Positions 26,023 through 37,015 of a stretch of 64,000 nt of DNA are shown one piece after another (the stretch's first letter is position 1; every line of letters begins with the position of its first letter). The notes beneath the pieces are model-generated. The model was not told where the DNA came from, did not search any database, and was given only the letters and a program-made list of their open reading frames with translations. This stretch comes from Varroa destructor (taxonomy: Eukaryota; Arthropoda; Arachnida; Mesostigmata; Varroidae): NCBI RefSeq assembly GCF_002443255.2, contig NW_019211460.1:33703952-33767951 (forward strand), written 5' to 3'. The position numbers and the translations under genes were made by a program.

Positions 26023-26290
26023 GCGACAAAACGCGTTGAAGCTGGCAATATCCCAACGTTGGCCATTACGACTCCACCTCAGCCAGGCGGATGAAGCAGC
26101 AAAAAACGAAGCTACTGACGAAACATCACAAAGCAAGAGCGAAGCGCGTGGTTTAGAGAAAGAGAACTGGAGATCTGTCTACCATCTTTTGCCGTTACCC
26201 ACAGCGTCGTCTAAGAAACAATTGAAAGACGACGAGAGAGCGAGCGAGCCAGCCCATCAAGAGGCTGTATTGAAGAGAACCGTACAATAA
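26023..26290 (+). CDS. Possible terminal exon, charged unknown protein
   Basis: The frame opens after a TGA at 26018-26020 with a pyrimidine-rich acceptor ending GTGAAG at 26022, and runs about 89 codons to a TAA at 26288-26290. The translation is markedly hydrophilic, rich in Glu, Lys, Ser and Ala, and looks like a disordered charged tail. There is no ATG, so upstream exons would be required. A canonical AATAAA at 26519-26524 lies about 230 bases downstream, which fits a 3' end. The minus strand is also open here (25750-26136), which weakens the call. Confidence 0.28.
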
Positions 26291-26518
26291 GCACAATTAA
26301 TGTGTAATGCTTACGCAATGTAAACCTTGTTTTGAAAAGTATAGCTTTTCTGCCATTTGTATGTTCACACAGATCAAAGTAGATACAAAAAATATTGCTC
26401 TTGCTCACTTCAAGCGAGCAGGAAGTATCTGAGAAATGGGGATCCTCTACTTTTAAGGTGAACGTGATTACTAGCCACAAAAGACTTAATGAACATAGCA
26501 CAGGGCTCGTCGATTTTA

Positions 26519-26524
26519 AATAAA
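26519..26524 (+). terminator. AATAAA polyadenylation-signal candidate
   Basis: An exact AATAAA hexamer downstream of the candidate terminal exon that stops at 26290. AATAAA is common by chance in AT-rich DNA. Confidence 0.25.
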
Positions 26525-27967
26525 TGACATTTAAGATGATGGCGTGTACAGGAATAGATGACTCATCTTCATGATGTTTTGTAGGCTACAAACTGATTCG
26601 TCAAAATCTGAACGAAGTGCAGTAGTACTTAGTCAACTATTCACAAAAACACGAATTACCTGTGGCCGCTAACCTGTTAATAAAAAAGACTTTCTTTATA
26701 GTACATATTTTTCATAACATCAAACTTATTTGATTCAATCAACATAAGAGTTTTTTTTTAGCTGCAATAGAACGGAAATTAAATTCCGCCAGTAACAGCT
26801 GCCTACAACCGATTACAAAAATAACTGGGAATAAATTGTGCCAACGGTGTCTGTCAACAATAATGCTAATTCCCAATTGGATCCCGTCGTGCGGCAATAA
26901 CGTTTAGCTTGACAAACTACAAACAACATTGATTTTTGTTTAAGTTAGTTCACCATTTGCTTACATAGCAGTTTTGTCCGAAGGAAGAGATCAAATAGAT
27001 TTGTACGCTAAATTTTCGACTATTGTACAGACCTATGTATAGGCGTGTGCTCACGCTATTGCGCTTTTGTTTTGAACAAAGGCTGACTCGATTTCCCGTT
27101 TCATAAAATTTCGTCTATCTTTGAAACAGTAATAACGACACATGAATTAAGCAGTGATGCTATCGCTCACTGCCACTATACGCTGCTGCTGTTGTTCACA
27201 CGAGGATTGCAGTCTTTCCAGTCTAGTCCCTACTCCTTCTATTAAGTCTTGTACGCCTTCTTCGGGTGATTCTTTGAAGGCACGCGGGCATCTCTCTTTC
27301 TCGGTATACGATATATTTTCAGCATTCTATGAAGGCCCGAACATTGAGCAGACGACGGCGAGCCGTTCAGTAAGCAGCCGATGGGAAAGGGCAGGCAAGC
27401 CCCCCTTGAGCCAACATTGCACTGAGGAATCCCCTGGTCTTCGTGATGGTTGGACTGCTGCGGCTGCCACTGGTGTTAACAACGAACGAGGTAAACAGAA
27501 GGTCCTACCCGGAGTGGCGAGTGCGCCCACAATGCTCCCGGCCAGAAGGTCTGGGTCGCGCCAGAACGCTTTGCGCGCCGAGTAGTAGAATTAGAGCGGC
27601 GGTTGCTGGTTAAACCTTCAGCTGTCGACTCCCCCCCACCCACCTACCTTCCCTGTGTGGTCATGCCGCCCAAACTGTGCACGCCAATTCGCCAGCCAAC
27701 CTGAAGAGAACAAAGGTTGAGCTGTGCGTACAAAATACATAGCAAATGTACAATCGTGAGCGTTGTATGTGGCAAACTCAAGGTGAATGGCAAGTTAAGA
27801 AAGCGAAGCTGATTTAAAAGAAGTATCATTGTGGTCTGGTTCGACGAAAAGCACCGCAGAAGAGTTAAAAAAGAAAAACAGGAAGCATAACTTGAGGAAA
27901 AGGTACAGTGGCCGTGGAACGCGGAACAAATGCGCAGAACGACAATAGAACACAGACGAATCACAGT

Positions 27968-28043
27968 CGCACACACAAACACACACACCCACACACATAC
28001 GGATGCACACACATACACAAACGACGCACACACACACACACAC
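27968..28043. repeat. Interrupted CA-rich microsatellite
   Basis: Several CA runs broken by short interruptions. The longest perfect block is near 28025-28043. Frames across it read as Thr/His repeats and are not genes. Confidence 0.93.
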
Positions 28044-28138
28044 GTTCACGATCAAACGCACGCAAAACGCGTGAAGAGCAACTCGGCGTTTTCTCTCCTT
28101 TGCGCAGGTGAGCAGATGGTACTCAGCGCACATTATGC

Positions 28139-28215
28139 ATCAAAAGCAAAGCTTGCGTCCTAGCATAAGGTCCTATAAAATCAAAGCAGATAGAGATTCG
28201 TTGCAGTTTATAATA
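28139..28215 (+). repeat. Dispersed diverged repeat, copy 1
   Basis: This 77-base segment aligns without gaps to 29102-29178 at a constant offset of 963 bases, with 58 of 77 bases identical by hand count. Both copies open with a 17-base identical block and end with an 11-base identical block. Similarity fades outside. It looks like an old dispersed element or an old local duplication; the family is unknown. Confidence 0.75.
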
Positions 28216-29101
28216 GGTTTCGGGTATGTCTGTTCTTGCTAAACAATTTCTTGTACACAACGGGCACTGCGCTAATATCGGTAAACGATTTCCGCTTCGG
28301 TGCAAGATAGCCTCGATAACACTCAATTTTGCAAACATCTCATAGACTTCATGAAGTTGCACGTACTCATATTTTCGTTGTATTATCATCAAATCGAGTC
28401 TGGTATATTCAAAGAGAACGATTTTCAAGATGTCACTATACAAGGGTATTTAAGTTCTCTTGGAACTTGAACGCTACTGAAACAATTTTATCTACTACCA
28501 ATATAATGAGATCCTCGATCACAGATGCTATACCTTCATGGAAAATAGAATCAACTGATATTCCATAGAAGAACACTGACTGTACTATATTATGCCATCC
28601 ACGTGCATGTGTCTTGCCTCTGTCAAACCTAAACATCGCCACTAGGTGGCCACGTGCACATGTAAAAAGACGTGTTCGTCTTTAATGGGCGGTGTCACCA
28701 AGTGGAGAGGCATAATGCGGGATGGGCTTCTGGGCAATTCGTAAAACTTCTCGTTCTACAATAAATAACTAACCCTGTTGCGGTCACACCTAGTCTACCA
28801 CGTAGAAACGACAGAAGCCTTTAAGCTATTATATCCATATCTTCTGACTGATTATAACAGGTTATTTGATTGAGCTCCGCGTCGATTGTCAATGCTTTAT
28901 TGTGTACACAGAATGGCCAGCTCGCATATCCTCTGCACCGAGCGATAAAAACAGGTCTTGAAAACAACTGATTTTGCTTTTTTTTTAGCCTCAGTTGCAG
29001 CACTTAATCCGTTAGTGCGGCTGACAAATTTATGTTTTCGTTGAGCAAATACGATTGGTAACGAGAATACGTTTCTGAAGTACGGTTTTTTATCAGATAC
29101 G

Positions 29102-29178
29102 ATCAAAAGCAAAGCTTGGACTCCATCATGAAATCCTGCAAAATGAAAACAGCTAGAAATCTATTGTAGTTTATAATA
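29102..29178 (+). repeat. Dispersed diverged repeat, copy 2
   Basis: Second copy of the element at 28139-28215, same orientation, about 75 percent identical. Its right end runs into a TA-rich stretch. Confidence 0.75.
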
Positions 29179-29249
29179 TATACGTATATATACCGCTAGG
29201 AACTCATTAGATAAAACTGCCAAATACGGAGTACTGGTTAGTTTTCGAC

Positions 29250-29279
29250 TATATATATATACATATATATATATATATT
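29250..29279. repeat. TA microsatellite with one interruption
   Basis: About 30 bases of TA repeat broken by one C. Confidence 0.93.
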
Positions 29280-32200
29280 AATGAAATAATTCGATCCGCA
29301 AACATTTTTGCTGTAAAATTTCCACACTGTGGACAAAGCAAGATCAGTGGGGTTGGGGGTTTTGCATAGAAGGTTTGTGGCATCGCATTTATACGCCTGG
29401 ATGTGTCTGCTATAGCTGAGCGCGTATACTATTAAGAACATGGTTCGCGTTTCCCAAATTTACAGTGAAATTAAACAGCAGGAAAAGAGTGACCGAAACT
29501 GCCCCTGCCTATTTATTTACGGATTCTACCCTAATATTAAACATGTTTTATGAGATACTAGCTATTATTCAATAACGATTTTTTTTAGCAGCGCCATTCC
29601 GGCATTTTTTGTTGTGATTTTTTGTGTTGATGTGGAATAGACTTTATAGGAATAAATCTACAGATCAACATATCATAGTCAGATGCTCTACCGTATGTGA
29701 GTTTACGTTATTTCAAATAATCGAAGCATTGCCTATTATCAGGCCTTCACGTTTTGTAACCGTTCTCTTATTTATCGTGAGATTCATTCCTGACCCGTGA
29801 TTGGCGCAATTACGCATCAGGTTTCTACTCATATAAATAGAGACGTTAGACCAGTGTCAGTATTGACATACGACTGTTTCGTTTATATATGGTTATCTCA
29901 CTCTGTTGAACTGTTACAGGGTCCGAGCGCAGGTCAATGTTGATGCCTATCGGATTAAAACTTTGTTATGATTTGAATTCATTCAAAAATAGCCGCGGCT
30001 GTTCGATTGTTGTCTGCGTACACACGCTGTGCATGCGCCCCCACTTAAGACGTAATATCTGTTCGCTTATAGCCACTAAAACGATGCTCCCGTCTTTCAT
30101 GGCCGCGAAGGTTCAAGCTCGCAGTATTTATCGATCGTACGAATGTGTATTCCATTTGATAGCAATTCAAGTGAATTCGCAGCTTTTTTACTGCAGAGAA
30201 TCGTTTCCGACACACAAAATAAGTCAATCATTGTTCCCAGCCAGTGAGTGCACTTCCGTCGGTGATCTTACCAAAATAAGCAGATTTGTTAATTTGAACT
30301 AAACGTAAAAGTAGAATGAAATCGAATTTATAAGTTGAAAAATAGAATAACTAAACGAATGTTTATTAGGCGATTTTATAGCACATACACTGCTCGTCTT
30401 TCGACGTATACAACGCGAGGTGAAACAGAAGTTTGATTGGTAAATCTGAAACGTTTTACATACGGAAATAATAGGAGCTGCTACCAATCATGAAACGGTT
30501 CCAAATTAGACGTTGATATTAGAATGTTGCATTGACTTTTGCCGCTTTTCGACTGATCTTCTTGCAAACCATACGGCTCGCTATTAAATGAAACTTGAAA
30601 GCCTAACCGTCTCTCAATGATATGCAAGTATATACGACGTTGTTTTCTACTATAAGAGTTCTGAAGAAGGTCATCGGAAAAGCAAGTTACTGAGGCGTGT
30701 GATTTTACACGACTTGAAGTAAGAATAAGTACCTTTTAATTTATCAATTGCTTTCGAATTTTGGCGGTAAAACTTTGAGCGTGCGTCCGATGAATTGGGA
30801 AGCGTTCCGATGGTACATTAAAAGGGACTATCCAGTTAGCAGGATACGTGCGCGTACTACGAACGTCACAAACGAAGAATACTGTGACGGCTACGAGTAG
30901 CCGACAGGGGGTCGGTTGTTTGTATGACGGTTTCAGAAACGCGCACAAGGAACTATTTTTCGCTCGTTCTAGCCAATACCTATTATAACACAATAGTATG
31001 ATTTATAGTAAATTTAGCGATAAGAGAGTTCGGCTAAAAATTAGCCCGCTAATAATATGGTTACGAATACGTTCTAACAACCAATGGATAATAATAACAA
31101 CAACAACTTTTGCCAAATCGAAAAGTAGTTTATTAATCAAAAAAATTTGACTCTACCACGGCGTTGTTTCCGAGGGCAAATAGTTTTGACCATATATATC
31201 CCTATATTTCGTTGTTCAAAAATTACAAATCACTAAAGAAAACCAACGACTATTAATGTAACTCGACTATATCAGTACAGCTTTTCTGTAGACAGATATG
31301 TACCAGTGATAATTTTATAGAACAAGTTAGTCTATTTCTACTTATGGTATCTGCAATACAGGTCAGTATCGGGTCCATAATCCGTATGATTACGATGAGA
31401 TTATTTAGCCTCATTCATTGGAGGTAGTTGATAAAGAAAATACATCGTTTTGTGCATATCCATAGAATTTCTCTTGGTTTTATTTGGGTGTCGTGTCACG
31501 TAGCATGACGCAGTTCCAACATAGGCGATCCCGTTACAGGTGCTATTACTGGTTGTACACCTTTGATTTACGTAAACAATATGTTGCTGTCCGACCGGGG
31601 TCTCCATTCTGTATCTATTAAATCCATTCGGTTCAACTAAAATTACATTTAACCGTATTCATAATAGCAAATTTCACCATAGAGAAAAGGTGAAATTGGA
31701 TGGAAAAAAAACTTAAGTAACGTTTTTCGGCTATATTCGTCAAGCATTAGTTACAATCTATTCTCGATTGATTCCAGTATACTGTGGTGATGTAACCGCG
31801 CTTGCCTTTAGCCAAAGTGCTTCCTCTTATGAACAAAATATATTGAAAATCAGTACTTTTGCCTACGTATTCCATATACACCATCAAGGTAAGCAAACAC
31901 GCAAGAACTGCCATTGTTAAGCAAAAGTGAGCATTTTGTCCGTTGTATGGATGATGAAGGTAACATAAAAATGAATTTATGTTCTCCATTACGAATCTTT
32001 TTTATATGCTATCGAAAAAATGATGTTGAGACAAATAGCCGAGCTAAACAGTTTGTCAAGATTATTGAAACAGACGTTTTACGTCTTAAAGCTAGCTCTA
32101 CCTAGCCAATATGTTATTACTGGAGAGCAGTTTTGATCAATAGGTGACCAAAACGCGAACTGGTTCATAGTAATTATTAATTTATAAGTATTTTCCTGGC

Positions 32201-35200
32201 GAGGATGTTTTGAAGGACAATGCTCCCTCATATTATATTGGTCGATAACTTTAAGAATGTAGAAAGGCAAAAGTCCTAATCCATCTATGGACGACACACA
32301 CATATATATTAATTTTAAAACTGTTTTGCAGTTTGAATATATCACAGATCAGATGGTTTTATTATTTCTAATGAATAACACCAAATGGCATTTCAGTACT
32401 AGCAAATATCCACTTTATAATAGCTGAACGCTTTCCATAACAGACAATATTATTATGTTTCAAACAGTCATTCGGTGTGTCCCAAATACAAAGAGGACAA
32501 ATGAAAAATGGGTTACGAAGACCATGTCCCACTTTCCTCTATATCTATTCCCCTTTATGAAGAGAAGACCCCTAAACAACTTCCCATGTACAGCTGGAAA
32601 GCTAATCAATTTCGCCGCAGTATACTATCATGCTAATAGCGCAGACAGAACTGTTTCGTCCTTAGCAGCATAATTGTCTGGTCGTCTAGCGGTAGGCTTC
32701 ACCAAACGCACACAGCGTGCACAGTTTTCGAGAGCAATAACATACATATACAGAACAACTGTAGAACGACAGCGAATATCAAGAACTAGAACCGCTGAAG
32801 TAAGATTAGATCTACTCGATTTTAATTTTTCAACTAATGAACGAGGCCTTTTTTTTCCATTTGAAAGGTGCCCATGTCCATTTTGTAACTCATTACAAGT
32901 CACTGAAGTGTACTAACTTTAGAGATTGGACGTCCACGAATGTTGACAGCGACAGAAATCCTTCACCTCTAATACAGGATATAGCTGGAATGATATTAGA
33001 GCACATGTATCAGCTTCTGTACCTATGTAATCATACCAGTCTATTATTATTTTTAATGTTGTTGTATCGTTTTGAATTGCAACAATGGCACCTAGGTGGC
33101 GCCAAGTAATTTAGGCCGTGTACGGAGGGTTTTTCTTCCAATGCACGGGGCCGCTGTTATGAGAACAGAAATAAAAAAACATGAGCCATTGTGCGTAGTC
33201 GCTGAGTGCAGGCTGAGAGTTTACTAGTTTTACAAAGAATTGTTGTTCAACGCAATTCTATTCAGAAAAAGAGAGATTTTACACAGCCTGGGGTTGGATG
33301 AAAGAACTGCGAATCGGGTCGGGCCCAAAGCCCGCCTATTAGACCCAGAAGACGGCACGACAACGCCGGCAGCGCTGGCGAGACGAAACCACTTAGTCTC
33401 CACGTAGCTGCATCGGCGTCAACAACGCTATAATATCGGTAACGCAAAGAATGACAAGATGGCTGCGACTAGATGCTTTGGTAGCACACGTTCAGGCGTT
33501 ATCGTTCTAGACAATCATGCTGAAAGTTCATTAGCCAGGTCCTGCTGCTCCTACTATAACCGACAGCCACGCGCATGTCTTAGCTAAAACAAATCTACGA
33601 AAACGCATACTTCATTTGTTTACTTGCTGCCTTCGCCTGCTTCCTTCCTTCTGCAAAAACTTTCCGAATTGCGCAGCAAGGTTTTTGGTTTATGTTTATG
33701 CTCGGTGAACTGTAGTGCATGAAAGAGAGCGAAAAATGGCAAGACTATTGTGATTCTCTTAAATTGCGGCTGACTACTACGATTTGAAACAAGCAGCGAA
33801 ATTGCGTCATGCATATGCACACTTTCGGGCTTTGTGGAACACACAGAAAAGCGCTAAGGAGAGTTTTTGTATACATCTGACCTTTCTAACCTCAATACAA
33901 CTCCAGTCTACGCCTATATCTGTGGGCCTAGCCTCCCTCTCCAGAGAGTAGGGGCACCTTCGTAGTCTTTGCAGCTGGAATGCTTCTAAAGACCGGTGGA
34001 ATACTCGATCGAATCCACGGGAAAAGCACGCACGGATGAAACAAACGGAACAAAACCGTCACGTTTACGTTTTGCAGAATACGCATATGAAGAAACGTGT
34101 ATAATTGATACACGTGATACTTACTATAACTTATTTGAGAATTTTTGCTTCTCAAATACCCACAGAAAAAGCGGAAGTGATAAACACTCTTTTGTAATTA
34201 TTACCCCAACTATTCTGGCTTATTGAGGTCACAAGAGAGATCAATACTACACGAGGTTATGTTGCAACAGTTTACCCAGGGGTTAGGAAGCTGTACCTAT
34301 TTCTATAAAGGGAATTTGTGAGCAGGTCTACATAGACAAAAATGCATGATAATTAGTAACACCTGCACAATTAAGGTGTATACCTGTTGGCTACTTTATT
34401 GTCAGGATAGAAGGTAGTAAAATGTTCAGCTAATAGAGAATTATCTATCTAGGACGCCTAAAAAGCGTCTGCTTCTGTTTGGGGGTTGCTCCACTCGAAA
34501 GGTCAACGTTTGTCGCCCTTTCCCGACCTGGTGTAAGATTCGCAGTGTATGTGTGCTGTTATAGCACGCAGAGAGTGTGCCTGTCGTACGGTATGATCTG
34601 TCGTAATCCGGCTGAATGTTGACTGCCCACTGCAGAGACAGGACTCAGGGTCACGCGCAGCTGACCCTGCACTCAGGCTCCTTTACGAGCACGTTCATGC
34701 ACACACATGCCGACCACCGCCTGAATTGTTGCTAGAGTCAGCTGATACGGTTAGCGTGAGAGGATAAAGGGAGGGAAGTTTAAGCAATGGCTGGCTGTTG
34801 TACAGACGAATCAGAATGTTTGCTGATACAGCACGAAAAACTTCCAAAATGCAAGACTGGGATGGCACATGTACGCATGTATCAAATGGGTCGGATAACC
34901 TTCAACGATGGCACCACACCTACACTAAATGTTAAAGGCAAGGCCGTAAAATGGCTACAGGTTTCATATTTTTAATGTCTGCTCACACTTGCTTTATAAC
35001 AATAGTTTAGTCATGTACACATCCTATCGCACAAAAGGTTTCTTTTTTATGGAGGAGCGAGCGGATTTATTACGGCATAGATCAGTATCGAAATAAAGAG
35101 ATGCAAATGAACGTTAGTTAAAAAAAAATAACTAATTGAATAACTTAAAAATAATTTGAGTGCGAAATACTCCAAATTTACTACATGATCTAAAAAAGGT

Positions 35201-35334
35201 CTAAATCTAAAAAGGTTACGGTGCTAATAAAAAAATAGCTTCACTCATAAGATGTTACTGCAATGTAATACATATTTGACAAAGCATCCGCATATAGCCT
35301 AGTCGATCAGAGAAAAAAAATGCTGTAGCAGCTC

Positions 35335-35369
35335 TATACACACAACAACGGTACGTTGTTGTGTGTATA
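35335..35369. repeat. Perfect 16-bp inverted repeat (hairpin), 3-nt loop
   Basis: Left arm TATACACACAACAACG (35335-35350), loop GTA, right arm its exact reverse complement (35354-35369). The arms are fully matched and flanked by AT-rich DNA. Confidence 0.95.
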
Positions 35370-35616
35370 AAGAAATATCACAATGTCAATGGGTTTTATT
35401 AACGAATGCCCTTACGGAAGTATTTTTTTCTAAATCATAACACGCTTTACTATGGCTGCATTAACGATGGTCCCATCGTTCACGCAATAGAATAATCTGA
35501 ATGACCGTAAAGATTTTTCGAGTTCATTGAACACCTAAAAGTTTTTATCCTTGCATCAATAATAGACATTTCGTTTTTAACTTGGTCATATGCTATAGAA
35601 TTATACTGTATTCTAG

Positions 35617-35676
35617 TGTGCAATGCAATGAATTTCAATAAGTTACGTAAAGTAACTTATTACAATCCGTTGCACA
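35617..35676. repeat. Long imperfect hairpin
   Basis: The inner arms AATAAGTTAC (35637-35646) and GTAACTTATT (35652-35661) pair perfectly around a 5-base loop. The outer arms TGTGCAA (35617-35623) and TTGCACA (35670-35676) pair perfectly too, leaving an asymmetric internal loop of 13 and 8 bases. The 60-base fold is microRNA-precursor-like in size, but the large internal loop argues against that. Confidence 0.75.
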
Positions 35677-36657
35677 GTACATAAAGGTGTGCACCTATTG
35701 ATCGAACCACCTGAATGCAACAACTGCCCTTCATTGAGGATAATGTTGTAGATTAATTAGTTACAAATATAGTTTTAAGCGAGCTTTTTCTAACACTTTT
35801 ATATATACACATGTATAGATACATATATGTAAGGCCGATAAGTATATTATTTGGTCGTTCTGGATGTTTTTTTTTGGGTACCTTGACCTAGGCTCTGTAG
35901 GGCATCCATGCAAGATCTGTCGTCAGAATTTTTAAGCTATTAGAGCCATATGGAGCCAAATATTATCATGTGGCAAGACCAATCTGCAGAGTGCTCCTGT
36001 AGAACTTTTTATGTTTTCATTGTGTTGAGGTCAGTCTGATGACTTCAATGAGGTTGCAGTCTTCGTGGTCTATCTCTCTCATTTTCAGAGCTGTATTGTA
36101 GAGCAGTTTTGATCAGATTGCGCCATGTCCTCCAAGGTGCCAACATGGGGGTTGTTTATCTTGGCTAACGAGTGCCATAAAGCATAACGTTCCCACCAAA
36201 ATTGTCGATTTCGTACAAAAAGAAGTTTCTTTCTGACGCTCAATTAATGATATACGTAAGTTGACGATATATACGATCACTTCTATTCTTATATAGCCCA
36301 TTTGCCTGCCTTCGAGATCTTACTTAGTATGTGCATGTAGTTCAGAACGGTATTAAATTGTTATTGTGTAGAAAATGTTTAGAGATAGTGGGCCGAATTA
36401 CCACGCAGTAAAGCTAACAGTCGATAGCCATATAGCCCATGAGGTCATCCGTATCGTGCTCCTCTGACGCAGACAGTTAGCTTTAGAGCCCCGGAACCAG
36501 TTTCGTATCGTGGCATAAAAGTTACTCGATACACAATTAGCCGCTGTTGTTTATGTTTGACGTTAACCAAAGTAACGAAGAGAGCAGCATCACATATACG
36601 GTTTTTCGATGTTATAATTCTTTCGCTCAGGACCTAGGATAGGATAGACCTATACGA

Positions 36658-37015
36658 ATGGCGACCAGCTGCAGCGATAACGGAGCAGCTAAAAAGAGAC
36701 GCCTATTAAATTTCAAAGTAAATGGGTAAATTAAATGTGCAGGTGGTAAAGGTTACCGAACTTCCGTCTTTTTTTTTTCTTGCAGGCCAAATCTTATTTG
36801 CCGTTCCTACAATTACTACCGTCATCTCCATCATGAGGACAACATCTCTTGTAGGTTGCCAGCGGCGTTAAAGCGCCTTTTGCTTCTGTGGGGACGCGAG
36901 TCACCTTTCTAGTGGCACGCTGGCCAGCCGCCGAGAAAGTCGCACGCTTCTCACCAACACCAAATGCACAACAAGAACAGCAAGTTCAACACTACCGCCA
37001 TCATTAGATCGTCAC
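36658..37015 (+). promoter_or_regulatory. Candidate 5' leader of the main gene, with upstream ORFs and a 68-nt intron
   Basis: A donor-like AAA/GTAAAT after 36717 and an excellent acceptor (long T run then CTTGCAG, ending 36785) bound a likely 68-nt intron. An ATG at 36658 reads 20 codons to the donor and, after splicing, 16 more to a TGA at 36834-36836. That stop overlaps an ATG at 36833, which reads 12 codons to a TAA at 36869-36871. A third ATG at 36964 starts a 38-codon frame overlapping the main frame out of register. All forward frames are closed between 36786 and 36910, so this part is best read as untranslated leader with short upstream ORFs. Whether it belongs to the main transcript is inferred from adjacency. 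Confidence 0.45.

Larger units (their letters stand above)
26525..36657. other. Mostly AT-rich intergenic DNA with repeats
   Basis: A C/T- and CA-rich patch lies at 27.1-28.1 kb. It includes an open 143-codon + frame (27154-27585) without splice support and a good donor-like GCGCAG/GTGAGC at 28107. From 28.2 to 36.6 kb the DNA is AT-rich, with small GC-richer patches near 33.3 and 34.6 kb but no exon-like frames. Repeats and hairpins are listed separately. Confidence 0.45.

Noticed and set aside
27154..27585. 143-codon + frame
   Set aside because: C-rich region, overlapped by a minus frame (27327-27530), with no splice edges or recognisable domain.
27795..28163. Frames across the CA-rich microsatellite
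   Set aside because: The translations are Thr/His or Val/Cys repeats caused by the CA run.
32678..32740. tRNA-like stretch (TGGTCGTCTAGCGGTAGG, with a TTTTCGAGAGC further on)
   Set aside because: It resembles a tRNA A box, but no cloverleaf forms and the B box is poor. At most a decayed tRNA-derived fragment.
32125..36115. GAGCAGTTTTGATCA shared by 32.1 and 36.1 kb
   Set aside because: A 15-base match between two places in 64 kb is expected by chance and the flanks do not align well.
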